Below are positions 1-8,283 of a stretch of 47,593 nucleotides of DNA, one piece after another; positions within the stretch are counted from its first letter, which is position 1, and the number at the start of each line of letters is the position of its first letter. Location of the stretch: contig CP070627.1 in assembly GCA_020355945.1 (NCBI GenBank), forward strand, positions 5,177,804 through 5,225,396, read 5' to 3'. Both the position numbers and the translations under genes were made by a program. The notes beneath the pieces are model-generated. The model was not told where the DNA came from. It searched no databases and saw only the letters and a list, made by a program, of their open reading frames with translations. The DNA comes from Candidatus Aminicenantota bacterium (GTDB lineage: Bacteria; Acidobacteriota; Aminicenantia; UBA2199).

Positions 1-141
1 GTATATGAACCCTGCGCCCTTTCCCAAAGCCGTATCTGCCCCTTCTGGGAAATTATGTTTAAAGAAAAAGGAACATTCGTGTATGTCGATCAACTGGGCA
101 ACGTGTATCATGACCCATACGACTCACTTTATGGACGCTGA
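1..141 (+). CDS. C-terminal end of an unrecognised protein (partial)
   Basis: Frame 1 is open from the first base to a TGA at 139-141, giving the last 46 residues of a protein whose start lies outside the window. The tail contains two cysteines (CALSQSRICPFWE) and is rich in Tyr and Asp near its end. I do not recognise a family. Coding is supported by the open frame and by a perfect stem-loop 40 bases after the stop, but 46 codons is short and could be chance. Confidence 0.5.
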   Translation, partial: VYEPCALSQSRICPFWEIMFKEKGTFVYVDQLGNVYHDPYDSLYGR

Positions 142-180
142 TGTCTAATTGTTGATTAATAACGAATAACCGAAAAATTC

Positions 181-223
181 AAGAAGTTGAGAAGCTGAAT
201 CGTTATTCACTTCTCAACTTCTT
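181..223 (+). terminator. Stem-loop after the truncated gene, possible terminator
   Basis: A perfect 14-bp inverted repeat (181-194 pairs with 210-223) surrounds a 15-base loop in which five more bases can pair. It lies 40 bases downstream of the first gene's stop. A T-rich stretch follows only after about ten bases (233-237), so it is not a textbook intrinsic terminator; it could also be a dispersed repeat. Confidence 0.4.
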
Positions 224-353
224 ACCCCTCCCCTTTTTATATGGTAATTGACACATCCGGAGGGGAGGAAGTCCACGTCGTGCAATTTCACCATAATAAG
301 TGGAGAAATACGTGAATACGTGGAATTAGTGGGCTAATAAAAAGGAGATGAAG

Positions 354-1313
354 ATGAATAAATTACTCTCATTTTTCACGTTTGTGGTATTGATTACCGC
401 ATTTATTTCTTTAACACCGGCAGCAAATGCCGGTATAGAGGAAACCGATCATAATAATGAATGTGAAAGGAGATTGGAGGAATTAAGAACAGAGATTAAA
501 GATAACGGTTATACCTATACTGTGGATTGTAATCCTGCATGTCAATATTCGCTGGAACAGTTATGCACCTTCAATTCATCTTTGGGTCATTTTAATAACA
601 ATGACCCCCAAAGTTTGGAAAAGAAAAAACCCAACGGGAACACTTTGCCTTCCCGCTATATTGGCTATTATTCGTCTGTAAAGAATCAAGGGCCCTGCGG
701 CGGGGGTTGGGCCATTGGCATGGCCGGTGCTGTGGAAGGACTCATCTTAAAAACAATGGGCAGTGAAGTGGATATTTCCGACCAGTGGCTGATTGACTGT
801 AACCCCTGGGGTTGGGGCTGTATGGGAGGGTTTATTGATTACAGCATGTTCGTTAGCGAAGGTGCCCCGGATGAAACCTGTTATCCATATGCAGGTCAAG
901 ACCAACCCTGTAATACCTCTTGTCCTCATTTATATTTTATTTACGATTGGGATTGGGTGACTGGTCCATACGAACTACCTCCTGTGGCGGATATCAAACA
1001 AGCGATTATGGATTACGGGTCAGTAACAGCGGGCGTATATGCGAACACTGCATTTTTCGCTTACAGCGGTGGTGTGTTTAACAACTGCACCTCCGGGAGT
1101 GCCAATCACCTGGTGGTTTTATGTGGCTGGGACGACAGCCTGGGTGGAGGTGCATGGCTATTGAAAAACTCCTGGGGTACTGGCTGGGGAGGCGTTGACA
1201 TCGATGAAAGTGGAACAGTAGACCCGGATGAAGAAGGTTTTATGTGGATTATTTATGACTGCAACAATATTGGCTATGCAGCATCCTATCCAATCCCTTA
1301 TTCCGGGGGTTAA
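354..1313 (+). CDS. Secreted papain-family (C1A) protein, catalytic Cys replaced by Gly
   Basis: The protein has a signal peptide (hydrophobic run then ANA|G near residue 28) and a papain-like domain from about residue 100 to the end. The oxyanion-hole Gln114 (VKNQGPC), His254 (SANHLVVLCGW) and Asn274 (LLKNSWGTGWG) are all in place. The position of the catalytic Cys, normally CGSCW, reads CGGGW, with Gly120 encoded by ggt at 705-707. As read it should be proteolytically dead, so it may bind peptides or act as a decoy. An EF-hand-like loop (DIDESGTVDPDE, residues 284-295) follows the Asn motif. Residue numbers count from the ATG at 348; AAAGGAG at 341-347 abuts that ATG, so the ATG at 354, six bases away, is the better start. 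No normal propeptide motif was seen in residues 30-100. A sequencing error cannot be excluded. Confidence 0.85.
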   Translation: MNKLLSFFTFVVLITAFISLTPAANAGIEETDHNNECERRLEELRTEIKDNGYTYTVDCNPACQYSLEQLCTFNSSLGHFNNNDPQSLEKKKPNGNTLPSRYIGYYSSVKNQGPCGGGWAIGMAGAVEGLILKTMGSEVDISDQWLIDCNPWGWGCMGGFIDYSMFVSEGAPDETCYPYAGQDQPCNTSCPHLYFIYDWDWVTGPYELPPVADIKQAIMDYGSVTAGVYANTAFFAYSGGVFNNCTSGSANHLVVLCGWDDSLGGGAWLLKNSWGTGWGGVDIDESGTVDPDEEGFMWIIYDCNNIGYAASYPIPYSGG

Positions 1314-1373
1314 AAATGAATATAGAACAAAAAGGTTCATAGGAGGCTGTCCGAGAATAGAGAGCGGGAAAAA

Positions 1374-1592
1374 TTAAATTAAAAATGAAAAACTAAAAAT
1401 GAAAAATGAAAAACGGAAGTTGCGCACTTCGTGCGATTTTAAAACGCCTTCGGCGAAAAAAAGAATTCTTGTCTCAATAATTGTACCATTCGTTTGCGTC
1501 TACTTTCTTTACGCCGAAGGCGTTTAAAACCTGGCCGAAGGCTGCCGCTTCTGTTTTTAATTTTTAATTTATCATTTTTCGTTTTTAATTTG
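1374..1592. repeat. Palindromic element with inverted heptamer-repeat arms
   Basis: The left arm (about 1375-1418) is a degenerate 7-bp tandem repeat of AAAAATG type and the right arm (about 1549-1590) is its inverted copy (ATTTTTA type). Between them lies a GC-rich core that also holds inverted copies of CGCCTTCGGCG and its partner CGCCGAAGGCG. A second element with the same plan but another heptamer lies at 9645-9846. No open reading frame of weight lies inside. Together with the tandem repeat below it fills the 552-base gap between genes. Role unknown. Confidence 0.75.
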
Positions 1593-1672
1593 GATCCCTG
1601 GATTCCTGGTTCTAAATTGTGTGTTTGGTGGGTTGGCGACCTGGAATTTTTTTATTTTCCAAATGTTAACAA

Positions 1673-1818
1673 CCTTGATTTTTAACCATCGAATCTCAAA
1701 ACAACCTGGAAAAACGACCATAAAAATCAAAAACACCTTGGATTTTTGACCATCAAATCCCAAAACAACCTGGAAAATCGACCACAAAAATCAAAAATAC
1801 CCTTGATTTTTAACCATA
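1673..1818. repeat. 2.3 copies of a ~64-bp tandem repeat
   Basis: The unit starts CCTTGATTTTTAACCATC and contains CAAAACAACCTGG. Units begin at 1673, 1736 and 1801; the last is cut off after about 18 bases. Copies differ at several bases and at one or two indels. The array ends about 50 bases before the start codon of the ATPase gene at 1866. Half of each unit is a rough inverted copy of the other half (TTTTTAACCAT against ATAAAAATCAA), so it may fold. Confidence 0.8.
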
Positions 1819-1865
1819 GACATGTTACTGTATAGCTGAAACATTGAATTTTCAAGGAAATTGAC

Positions 1866-3197
1866 ATGGAGCGAAATATTTTTGATGAGTTAAAAAAGTG
1901 GAAGGAAGACCCGCGAAGGAAACCCCTTTTGATCCGGGGAGCCCGCCAGGTAGGGAAAACCTTTATCATCAGGGAATTGGGAAAACACTTTCCAGGGTTT
2001 GTCGAGCTTAACTTTGAGCTCCTCCCGGGAGCTAAGAAGGTTTTTGATCGTGACCTTGAGCCTCACCGAATTATACGAGACCTGGCACTATTTATTGGCA
2101 AAAAGATAACACCTGGCAGCACCCTTCTTTTTTTCGATGAAATCCAAGAGGCACCAAAAACCATCAACGCGTTGAGGTACTTCCATGAAATGCTGCCCGA
2201 ACAGCATGTCATTGCGGCAGGGTCGCTGTTGGAGTTTGAACTTGAGAATATCGGGCTGCCTGTGGGGCGTGTCTCTTCCATTTATATGTATCCGCTCTCT
2301 TTCATGGAGTTCTTAAAAGCCAAAAATGAAGAATTACTCATTGAAACCCTCATCAATCATGATACCAGCGAAAAAATTAGTGAAGTGGCCCATCGTAAGC
2401 TATTAATACTCCTTGGAGAGTATATGACAGTGGGTGGAATGCCTGAAGCAGTGGAGTGTTTTATAGAAACCTCTGATTTAAATCAATGCTTTAAGATACA
2501 CCGAACAATTATCGATACATATCGCCAGGATTTTAATAAATACGCAAATAAATACCAGCTAAAATATGTAGAACTTCTTTTCAATTCAATCCCTACTCTT
2601 ATGGGAAAAAAGTTCAAATACAGCAATATACCTGGAGAGTACCGTAAACGGGAGTTAATGCCTTGTTTGGATTTACTGGTAAAGGCCGGTATTGTGAACA
2701 AAATAACCTACAGCAGTGGTCAAGGTATTCCTTTGGCAGCCACAGCAAAAGAGGAAACCTTTAAAACAATTTTTCTTGATATTGCTCTCAGTCAAACCAT
2801 ATTGGGTGTTGTTTCCGGGTCATGGCTGCTGGAACCGGAAAAGAACTTTATCAATAAAGGAGAGTTAACTGAAGCTTTAGTCGGTCAGGAAATGCTGGCT
2901 TATTCAATGCCTGACTGGAAAAGTGAATTATATTATTGGCATAGAGAGGCACGGACCAGTAACGCGGAAGTAGACTATTTGATCCAGGAAGGTGATACCA
3001 TTATCCCAGTGGAAGTCAAAAGTGGTTCCACCGGTACCCTCAGAAGTTTAAGGTTATTTTTAGAAAGCCATCAGCGGTCTCCCTATGGGATTCGTTTTTC
3101 AGTTGGCAATTTTTCTATTGACAATGGTATCCATAATTATCCTCTTTATGCGGTGGTAAAATTATTCGGGGTAGACTCAGGATTTTTGTGCGATTAA
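1866..3197 (+). CDS. AAA ATPase with DUF4143 C-terminal domain
   Basis: This 443-aa protein has the AAA_14/DUF4143 layout: Walker A GARQVGKT at 25-32, Walker B LLFFDEIQEAP with D91-E92, the family-typical AAGSLLEF and YPLSFMEF segments, and a C-terminal domain with E368-V-D370 and E383-V-K385, which resembles a PD-(D/E)XK nuclease-like fold (NAEVDYLI...IPVEVKSG). The family is widespread in bacteria and archaea, often in many copies; its substrate is not settled, and a DNA-linked role is only inferred. AAGGA at 1854-1858, seven bases before the ATG, supports the start. It converges with pilT. A fragment of a relative lies at 9847-10176 and another full copy at 25300-26628. Confidence 0.9.
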   Translation: MERNIFDELKKWKEDPRRKPLLIRGARQVGKTFIIRELGKHFPGFVELNFELLPGAKKVFDRDLEPHRIIRDLALFIGKKITPGSTLLFFDEIQEAPKTINALRYFHEMLPEQHVIAAGSLLEFELENIGLPVGRVSSIYMYPLSFMEFLKAKNEELLIETLINHDTSEKISEVAHRKLLILLGEYMTVGGMPEAVECFIETSDLNQCFKIHRTIIDTYRQDFNKYANKYQLKYVELLFNSIPTLMGKKFKYSNIPGEYRKRELMPCLDLLVKAGIVNKITYSSGQGIPLAATAKEETFKTIFLDIALSQTILGVVSGSWLLEPEKNFINKGELTEALVGQEMLAYSMPDWKSELYYWHREARTSNAEVDYLIQEGDTIIPVEVKSGSTGTLRSLRLFLESHQRSPYGIRFSVGNFSIDNGIHNYPLYAVVKLFGVDSGFLCD

Positions 3198-3309
3198 ACA
3201 AGTTTTTGATATTGAATGTCAATATTAATTAATCAAAAGTCTGAGATTACATCAATATTTTTAAACTTTTAAACATTACTCAAATAATTTACCTGTCCCC
3301 ATAATTACA

Positions 3310-3360
3310 GATTACACAGATTACACTGATTTTTTTTATCTGTGCCAATCTGTGTAAATC
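3310..3360. repeat. Inverted repeat between convergent genes
   Basis: An imperfect ~21-bp inverted repeat (GATTACACAGATTACACTGAT against the complement of ATCTGTGCCAATCTGTGTAAATC) encloses a run of eight T. It sits between the ends of the DUF4143 ATPase gene and pilT, so it could end transcription from either side, though the T run is in the loop rather than after the stem. The CACAGATTACAC motif looks like a dispersed repeat type. Confidence 0.5.
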
Positions 3361-3381
3361 GCAGACAGGAAGGGAAGTGCT

Positions 3382-4458
3382 TTACATTTCTAAGGTCAGG
3401 TCCCTCTCCAGTTGTTCGGCCTCTTCAGCGGCAACCATAGCTTCTTCCATAGAGATTTTTTTTGCTTTGACCAAATCGATCAGATGCTGGTCAAAGGTCT
3501 GCATGCCCAGGTCCTTGCTTTTGGACATATATTTGGGTATTTCTGCTGTTTTTTCAGGGCTCTTAATGCACATTTCAATGGTCTTGTTGGCTAACATGAC
3601 TTCACAAGCAGGGATAAGGCCATTTCTTTCAATATTGATAAGGAGTCGTAAAGAGATAATGGCCATGAGATTTTCAGATATTCGCTGCCGTACGGTTATC
3701 TGCTCTTCCGGGGGGAAATAACTGAGCAAACGGCCCAGGGTACGCATCACATCCGGTGTGTGAATGGAAGCCATGACCACGTGGCCTGTTTCCGCTGCTT
3801 TTAAACAGGTATCCACGGTTTCAAGGTCTCTGAGTTCACCCACCATGATGATATCCGGGTCCTGCCTCAATGCCGACCTTAAGGCCCTGGCAAAAGAATC
3901 GGTGTCCGGGCCGACTTCCCGCTGAGAAATGATTGACAGATCATTCTCGAAAATGAACTCGATGGGATCTTCAATGGTCACAATGTGGTTACGCTTGGTC
4001 TTGTTGATGTAACCAAGCATAGATGCCAGCGTGGTGGACTTCCCGTTGCCTGTGGCACCGGTAACCAGTATCAACCCCCGATTTATAGTTGAAATTTGTT
4101 CAATTATCGGCGGAAGATTTAACTCAGAGAAGCTGCGAATCTTGTAAGGAATAACCCTCAGCACAGCAGCATACTTGTTATTCTGACGAAAGACGTTCGC
4201 CCTGAATCGCGCCACACCGGGAAGGGAAAACGAACCATCATACTCTTTAATTTCTTTTCTGAATTTTTCTTCATCTTCAATCTTGGTTAGAATTCTCCCC
4301 AGCAAACAGGTGTCCTCTTCGGTAAGCGGGGGATGCTTGAGGGAAATAAGTTGGCCATTATGACGAACCATAGGTGGGACACCCACCTGGAAATGCACAT
4401 CCGATACTTCTTTTTGTGCTGCAAAAGTTAGTATGGTATTAAGGTTTGATTTTAGCAT
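3382..4458 (-). CDS. pilT: Type IV pilus retraction ATPase PilT
   Basis: PilT is the cytoplasmic hexameric ATPase that drives pilus retraction in twitching motility. The 358-aa product has all four boxes of the family: Walker A GATGNGKST (134-142), the Asp box TIEDPIEF (161-168), the Walker B region RQDPDIIMVGELRD (198-211) and the His box AETGHVVMASIHT (222-234). Length fits PilT (usually about 345-370 aa). I chose the ATG at 4458-4456 because AGGAGG ends four bases before it and the family's usual N-terminus starts here; a start 13 codons upstream has no ribosome site. No other pilus gene is in the window, so PilT is either separate from its cluster or is a PilT-like paralogue such as PilU. 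Confidence 0.93.
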   Translation of the reverse strand: MLKSNLNTILTFAAQKEVSDVHFQVGVPPMVRHNGQLISLKHPPLTEEDTCLLGRILTKIEDEEKFRKEIKEYDGSFSLPGVARFRANVFRQNNKYAAVLRVIPYKIRSFSELNLPPIIEQISTINRGLILVTGATGNGKSTTLASMLGYINKTKRNHIVTIEDPIEFIFENDLSIISQREVGPDTDSFARALRSALRQDPDIIMVGELRDLETVDTCLKAAETGHVVMASIHTPDVMRTLGRLLSYFPPEEQITVRQRISENLMAIISLRLLINIERNGLIPACEVMLANKTIEMCIKSPEKTAEIPKYMSKSKDLGMQTFDQHLIDLVKAKKISMEEAMVAAEEAEQLERDLTLEM

Positions 4459-4566
4459 AGTGCCTCCTAAACCAAATTTTCCAAATTCATCCAACAACCT
4501 CCAACGTTGTTTTTTACATTTTTGTTTAATTATATCATAGAATAAATTCCTTTTAAATTTTTGCCT

Positions 4567-4581
4567 CCCCTCGCCGAGGGG
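4567..4581 (-). terminator. Short GC hairpin right after glmS
   Basis: CCCCTC and GAGGGG form a perfect 6-bp stem with a 3-base loop, directly after the glmS stop codon on the minus strand. An A-rich rather than T-rich stretch follows in that direction, so a classic intrinsic terminator is doubtful; it might only slow polymerase or protect the mRNA end. Confidence 0.3.
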
Positions 4582-6453
4582 TTACTCAACGGTTACGGAT
4601 TTGGCTAAATTCCGGGGTTTGTCAATATCGCGACCTTTTTCTTTGGCAATATAATACGCAAACAACTGGAGGGGAATAACATTGATAATCGGTTGAAGGA
4701 TAGGAATAGTCTTAGGAACAATGATCACATCATCGGAGATATCAAGAACTTTTTGAACGTCTGCATTGGTAATGGAAAGAATTTTGCCTTTCCTGGCTTT
4801 GATTTCTTGCATATTACTGATCATTTTGTCTAAGGTCAGGTCATCCGGTGCAATAGCTACAGTAGGGAAATTTTTACCGATTAATGAGATGGGACCGTGT
4901 TTCATTTCCCCGGCCGGGTAACCTTCAGCATGAAGGTAAGAAATTTCTTTTAATTTTAACGCCCCTTCCATGGCTGTGGCATAGTTGAACAGCCGACCGA
5001 TATAAAGAAAGTTTTTATATTTTGAATATTGGCGAGCGATTTGTTTGATTTTTGGGGCGTCACTTAAAATTTCCCTCACCTGGTCCGGGAGTTTTGTGAT
5101 GGCATGAATGATTTCACTGCCTTCGATAAAGGATATTGCCTGGTACCTGCCGATCAAGAGGGCCATAAGTGTCAGTATAACCAGTTGTGAGGTATAGATC
5201 TTGGTGGAGGCGACGCCGATTTCAGGACCGGCATGGTTGTAGACACCGGCATCAGTGATCTGGGTAATAGCAGTGCCCACAGCATTTACAATTCCTAAGA
5301 TAAGCGCACCTTTGCGTTTGGCTTCTTTTATGGCTGCCAATGTATCCGCGGTTTCACCGGATTGGGAAATAGCCAGTACCGCCACATCTTCATCCAACTT
5401 CAAACGCCGGTAACGAAACTCCGAGGCTAATTCGGTTTCTACATTTAACTCGGTGAGGTGCTCAAAAATATACCGTCCCAACAAACCCGCATAATAACTG
5501 GTACCACAGGAAACAATGATTAATTTATGGGTATTTTTTAAGCGGTCTAACACCGGTTCCAGGCCGCCCAGTTTGGAAACCCCTTCACTTTCGATGACTC
5601 TTCCTCTAAAGGCATTTTCAATACTTTCCGGCTGCTCGAAAATTTCTTTCAGCATAAAATGCTCGAATCCTCTTTTGTCCGCCCGGTATTCCTGGGCATC
5701 CAGTATCTCTATTTCTTTTTCCAGCGTTTCATTTTTAAAGTTTTTAATATGATACTCGTTGGAATTTAATACGGCAATTTCATCATCGCTTAGATAGATC
5801 ATTTTATTGGTATAAGGGGCAAGGGCATTGGAATCCGAGGCAGCGTAAAATTCGTCTTTACCAATACCAAGGATAATCGGGCTTCCCCGTTTGGCAATGA
5901 TAACCTGGTGGTCGATATCTGCGTGGATAATAGCAATACCAAAAGTTCCACTCAAGCGTTCCACTGCCTTTAGAACCGCTGCTTCCAGGTCTCCGTCAAA
6001 ATATTCCTCCACCAGGTGGGCAACCACTTCGGTATCGGTTTCTGATTTAAACACATGACCGTTTCCTATCAGCTCTTTTTTGATCTCCTGGTAATTTTCA
6101 ATGATGCCATTATGCACCACACTGATTTTATTGGTGCAGTCGGTTTGGGGATGGGCATTGATTTGAGAGGGTTGTCCATGGGTGGCCCAGCGGGTATGGG
6201 CAATACCAAACGTGGCATCAAACTCCAATCCAGCCTTCTTATTCTCCAGTTGGGTCACCCTTCCTTTGGTTTTAATAATGATATTTTTTCCATTCCTGGT
6301 ATTCCTGGCTTTTTTATTGTTTTTGCCATTCAGCGAACGCCCTACCACTGAAAAACCGGCAGAGTCATAACCCCTGTATTCCAGGCGCTTTAATCCATTA
6401 ATCAATATGGGAACAGCCTGCTTTTGTCCGCAATAACAAATAATCCCACACAT
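4582..6453 (-). CDS. glmS: Glutamine--fructose-6-phosphate aminotransferase (isomerising)
   Basis: GlmS makes glucosamine-6-phosphate from fructose-6-phosphate and glutamine, the first step to UDP-GlcNAc for peptidoglycan and lipopolysaccharide. The product starts MCGIICYCG, so Cys2 becomes the N-terminal nucleophile of the class II glutaminase domain. Further glutaminase motifs are RLEYRGYDSAG, AHTRWATHG and HNGIIENY. Two SIS sugar-isomerase domains follow (VSCGTSYYAG, ISQSGETADT, HGPISLI), and the C-terminus KPRNLAKSVTVE is typical. At 623 aa it is slightly longer than the 609-aa E. coli enzyme because of a basic, Asn-rich stretch around residues 45-61. GGAGGGAGGAACC just before the ATG fixes the start. 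I saw no glmS ribozyme-like structure in the short leader, but would not expect to recognise one with certainty. Confidence 0.97.
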   Translation of the reverse strand: MCGIICYCGQKQAVPILINGLKRLEYRGYDSAGFSVVGRSLNGKNNKKARNTRNGKNIIIKTKGRVTQLENKKAGLEFDATFGIAHTRWATHGQPSQINAHPQTDCTNKISVVHNGIIENYQEIKKELIGNGHVFKSETDTEVVAHLVEEYFDGDLEAAVLKAVERLSGTFGIAIIHADIDHQVIIAKRGSPIILGIGKDEFYAASDSNALAPYTNKMIYLSDDEIAVLNSNEYHIKNFKNETLEKEIEILDAQEYRADKRGFEHFMLKEIFEQPESIENAFRGRVIESEGVSKLGGLEPVLDRLKNTHKLIIVSCGTSYYAGLLGRYIFEHLTELNVETELASEFRYRRLKLDEDVAVLAISQSGETADTLAAIKEAKRKGALILGIVNAVGTAITQITDAGVYNHAGPEIGVASTKIYTSQLVILTLMALLIGRYQAISFIEGSEIIHAITKLPDQVREILSDAPKIKQIARQYSKYKNFLYIGRLFNYATAMEGALKLKEISYLHAEGYPAGEMKHGPISLIGKNFPTVAIAPDDLTLDKMISNMQEIKARKGKILSITNADVQKVLDISDDVIIVPKTIPILQPIINVIPLQLFAYYIAKEKGRDIDKPRNLAKSVTVE

Positions 6454-6532
6454 GGTTCCTCCCTCCTGGATTTTTTTATCCCGTTATTTGGTTTTTTGTT
6501 CCTTGTTTTTTGCTTACTCATCCTCTCACCTA

Positions 6533-7912
6533 TCATTCAAAATGAGTCAATTGGGTCTTTCCAATGGGATAGACATTAAATCCGATTTGGTACAGTTTTT
6601 TATGGTCCAAAATGTTTCGCCCATCAAAGATAAACGCCGGTTTTTTCATGGATTGATAGATTCGTTGGTAATCAAGGGTTTTGAATTCTTGCCATTCGGT
6701 CATAATAGCGATTGCACTGGCATCTTCAGCGGCTTTATAGGGATCGCGGTCATATGAGACGTTTTGGTCAATATCTTTTAGATCGATTTTGGCATTGTTG
6801 AGTGCTTTGGGATCGGTAATAGAAACAATAGCGTGCTCTTCCAGTAGTTTTTTGGTAATGTCAATAGCAGGGGATTCCCTGGTGTCACCGGTATTGGCTT
6901 TGAAAGCAAATCCAAACAGGGCAATTTTTTTGCCGGCAACAGTATTGAACATCTCTTTGACAATGCGCTGTACGAATCGGTTTTTTTGATGTTCGTTCAT
7001 TTCGACTACTATTTCCCAGTAGTTAGCGACTTCATTGAGGCCATAGCTCCTGGCAATATAGACCAGGTTAAGGATGTCTTTTTTAAAACAGGAACCGCCA
7101 AATCCAACGCTGGCATTCAAAAATTTTGGGCCGATCCTGGAATCACTTCCGACGGCGTAAGCGATTTCCGAGATATCCGCATCTGTTTTTTCGCAGAGGG
7201 CGGAAACCGCGTTGATCGAAGAAATGCGCTGCGCCAGAAACGCATTGGCTACCAACTTGGACAGTTCGGAAGACCATATATTGGTGGTGATGATTTTATC
7301 CCTGGGGACCCAATGGGCGTAAAGGTCCACCAATTCTTGTTCTGCTTTACGACCCTCTGGTGTTTGATGGGCGCCGATCAACACCCGGTCCGGTTCTAAC
7401 AGGTCTTTTACAGCGCTCCCTTCTGCCAGGAACTCCGGGTTAGAAACCACTTCAAATTTAATACCGCGGTTACTGGATTTTAGAATTCGTTCCATGGCTT
7501 CTGCGGTTCGAACCGGGAGCGTGCTTTTTTCAACAATGATTTTATCACTATTGGCATTCTCAATAATGGTATGGGCGGTATTTTCCCAATACTGCAAATC
7601 AGACGCCATACCTGCTCCTTCTCCAAAAGTTTTAGTGGGAGTATTAACAGAGACAAAAATAATATCCCCTTGTTTTATTCCATTGACAATATCTGTAGTA
7701 AAAAAAAGATTCTTCCCCCGGACTTGTTTTACAATTTCTTCCAGGTCCGGCTCATAGATGGGGATATCCTCCGAATTCCACTGCCAAATTCGTTCTTCAC
7801 TGACATCTACCACTTCAATCCTGTACTCGGGACATTTTAAGGCAATCACTGCCATCGTAGGGCCACCAACATATCCAGCTCCAATGCAGAGAATGTTTCT
7901 CTTAAATTCCAT
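6533..7912 (-). CDS. ugd: UDP-glucose 6-dehydrogenase, eukaryote-like type
   Basis: The enzyme oxidises UDP-glucose to UDP-glucuronate with two NAD+. The 459-aa protein has the Rossmann motif GAGYVGGPT (11-19), VNTPTKT (89-95), EKSTLPVRTAE, NPEFLAEGSA (158-167), the catalytic Cys275 in GFGGSCFKKDILNLVYI, and the C-terminal NAD/UDP domain (GFAFKANTGDTRESPA). The GGPT, RGKNLFF and GSCFKKDILNLVYI segments follow the animal/plant type more than the common shorter E. coli type. A GAGGAG ribosome site precedes the ATG. glmS follows it 79 bases downstream on the same strand, and a UDP-glucuronate 4-epimerase-like gene lies upstream, which suggests one nucleotide-sugar supply unit. Confidence 0.93.
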   Translation of the reverse strand: MEFKRNILCIGAGYVGGPTMAVIALKCPEYRIEVVDVSEERIWQWNSEDIPIYEPDLEEIVKQVRGKNLFFTTDIVNGIKQGDIIFVSVNTPTKTFGEGAGMASDLQYWENTAHTIIENANSDKIIVEKSTLPVRTAEAMERILKSSNRGIKFEVVSNPEFLAEGSAVKDLLEPDRVLIGAHQTPEGRKAEQELVDLYAHWVPRDKIITTNIWSSELSKLVANAFLAQRISSINAVSALCEKTDADISEIAYAVGSDSRIGPKFLNASVGFGGSCFKKDILNLVYIARSYGLNEVANYWEIVVEMNEHQKNRFVQRIVKEMFNTVAGKKIALFGFAFKANTGDTRESPAIDITKKLLEEHAIVSITDPKALNNAKIDLKDIDQNVSYDRDPYKAAEDASAIAIMTEWQEFKTLDYQRIYQSMKKPAFIFDGRNILDHKKLYQIGFNVYPIGKTQLTHFE

Positions 7913-8283
7913 TATTCGCTCCTCATATTCAACATGAGCAAGTATTTCATTTGTCTATAACTACACATTATATATGTTAATTTTTTATTTTGCAAGGTTT
8001 TTCCCGGACTTTCAGCAAATCTCATTTTAGCCAGGAAGTTACAGTGAAACGTAAAGGTACACGAAGAAAGACCGCTGATAAACGCTGATGCACATGATTA
8101 ACATGAAGAAAAGCCCCATTAGTGAGAAGTTTTTGGAGGTGTCGGAAGGGGCTGGCAGCCCCACCCTAAAAATGAATATTCGTGCCTTCTCTTTTTCACT
8201 AATGACTAATGACAAATGACCAATGACTGCTGCTCGACGGTTCTGAACTGCCGGAGGCAAACGCGTCTGTGATTAAGAGCGTT
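7913..8283. repeat. Gene-free gap with dispersed and heptamer repeats
   Basis: The gap carries an AGCCAGGAAG..ACAGTGAAAC-type dispersed repeat from about 8033, a GCTGATAAACGCTGATG segment (8091-8107) that recurs at 9559-9575, an AGAAGTTTTTGGAGG segment (8121 onward) that resembles 9608 and 37970, and four consecutive 7-mers of AATGACT type at 8201-8228. A 73-codon minus-strand frame crosses all of this and is best read as noise. The A/T-rich 7920-8030 part, next to the ugd start, probably holds its promoter, but I see no clear -35/-10 pair. Confidence 0.6.

Noticed and set aside
1440..1540. attC-like integron site in the palindromic element
   Set aside because: No clear GTTRRRY/RYYYAAC core sites, no integrase, and the arms are heptamer repeats; two copies alone fit a dispersed repeat better.
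1494..1685. 63-codon plus-strand frame
   Set aside because: It runs through the palindromic core, a heptamer arm and non-coding DNA; the translation is low complexity and has no ribosome site.
1673..1818. Possible small CRISPR array before the ATPase gene
   Set aside because: The repeats run directly into each other without unique spacers, only 2.3 copies exist, and no cas gene is near.
6400..6540. glmS ribozyme/riboswitch before glmS
   Set aside because: The space between ugd and glmS on the transcribed strand is about 80 bases, too short for a glmS ribozyme, and no core motif was seen.
8039..8260. 73-codon minus-strand frame
   Set aside because: It covers dispersed repeats and the heptamer array; no ribosome site or family likeness.
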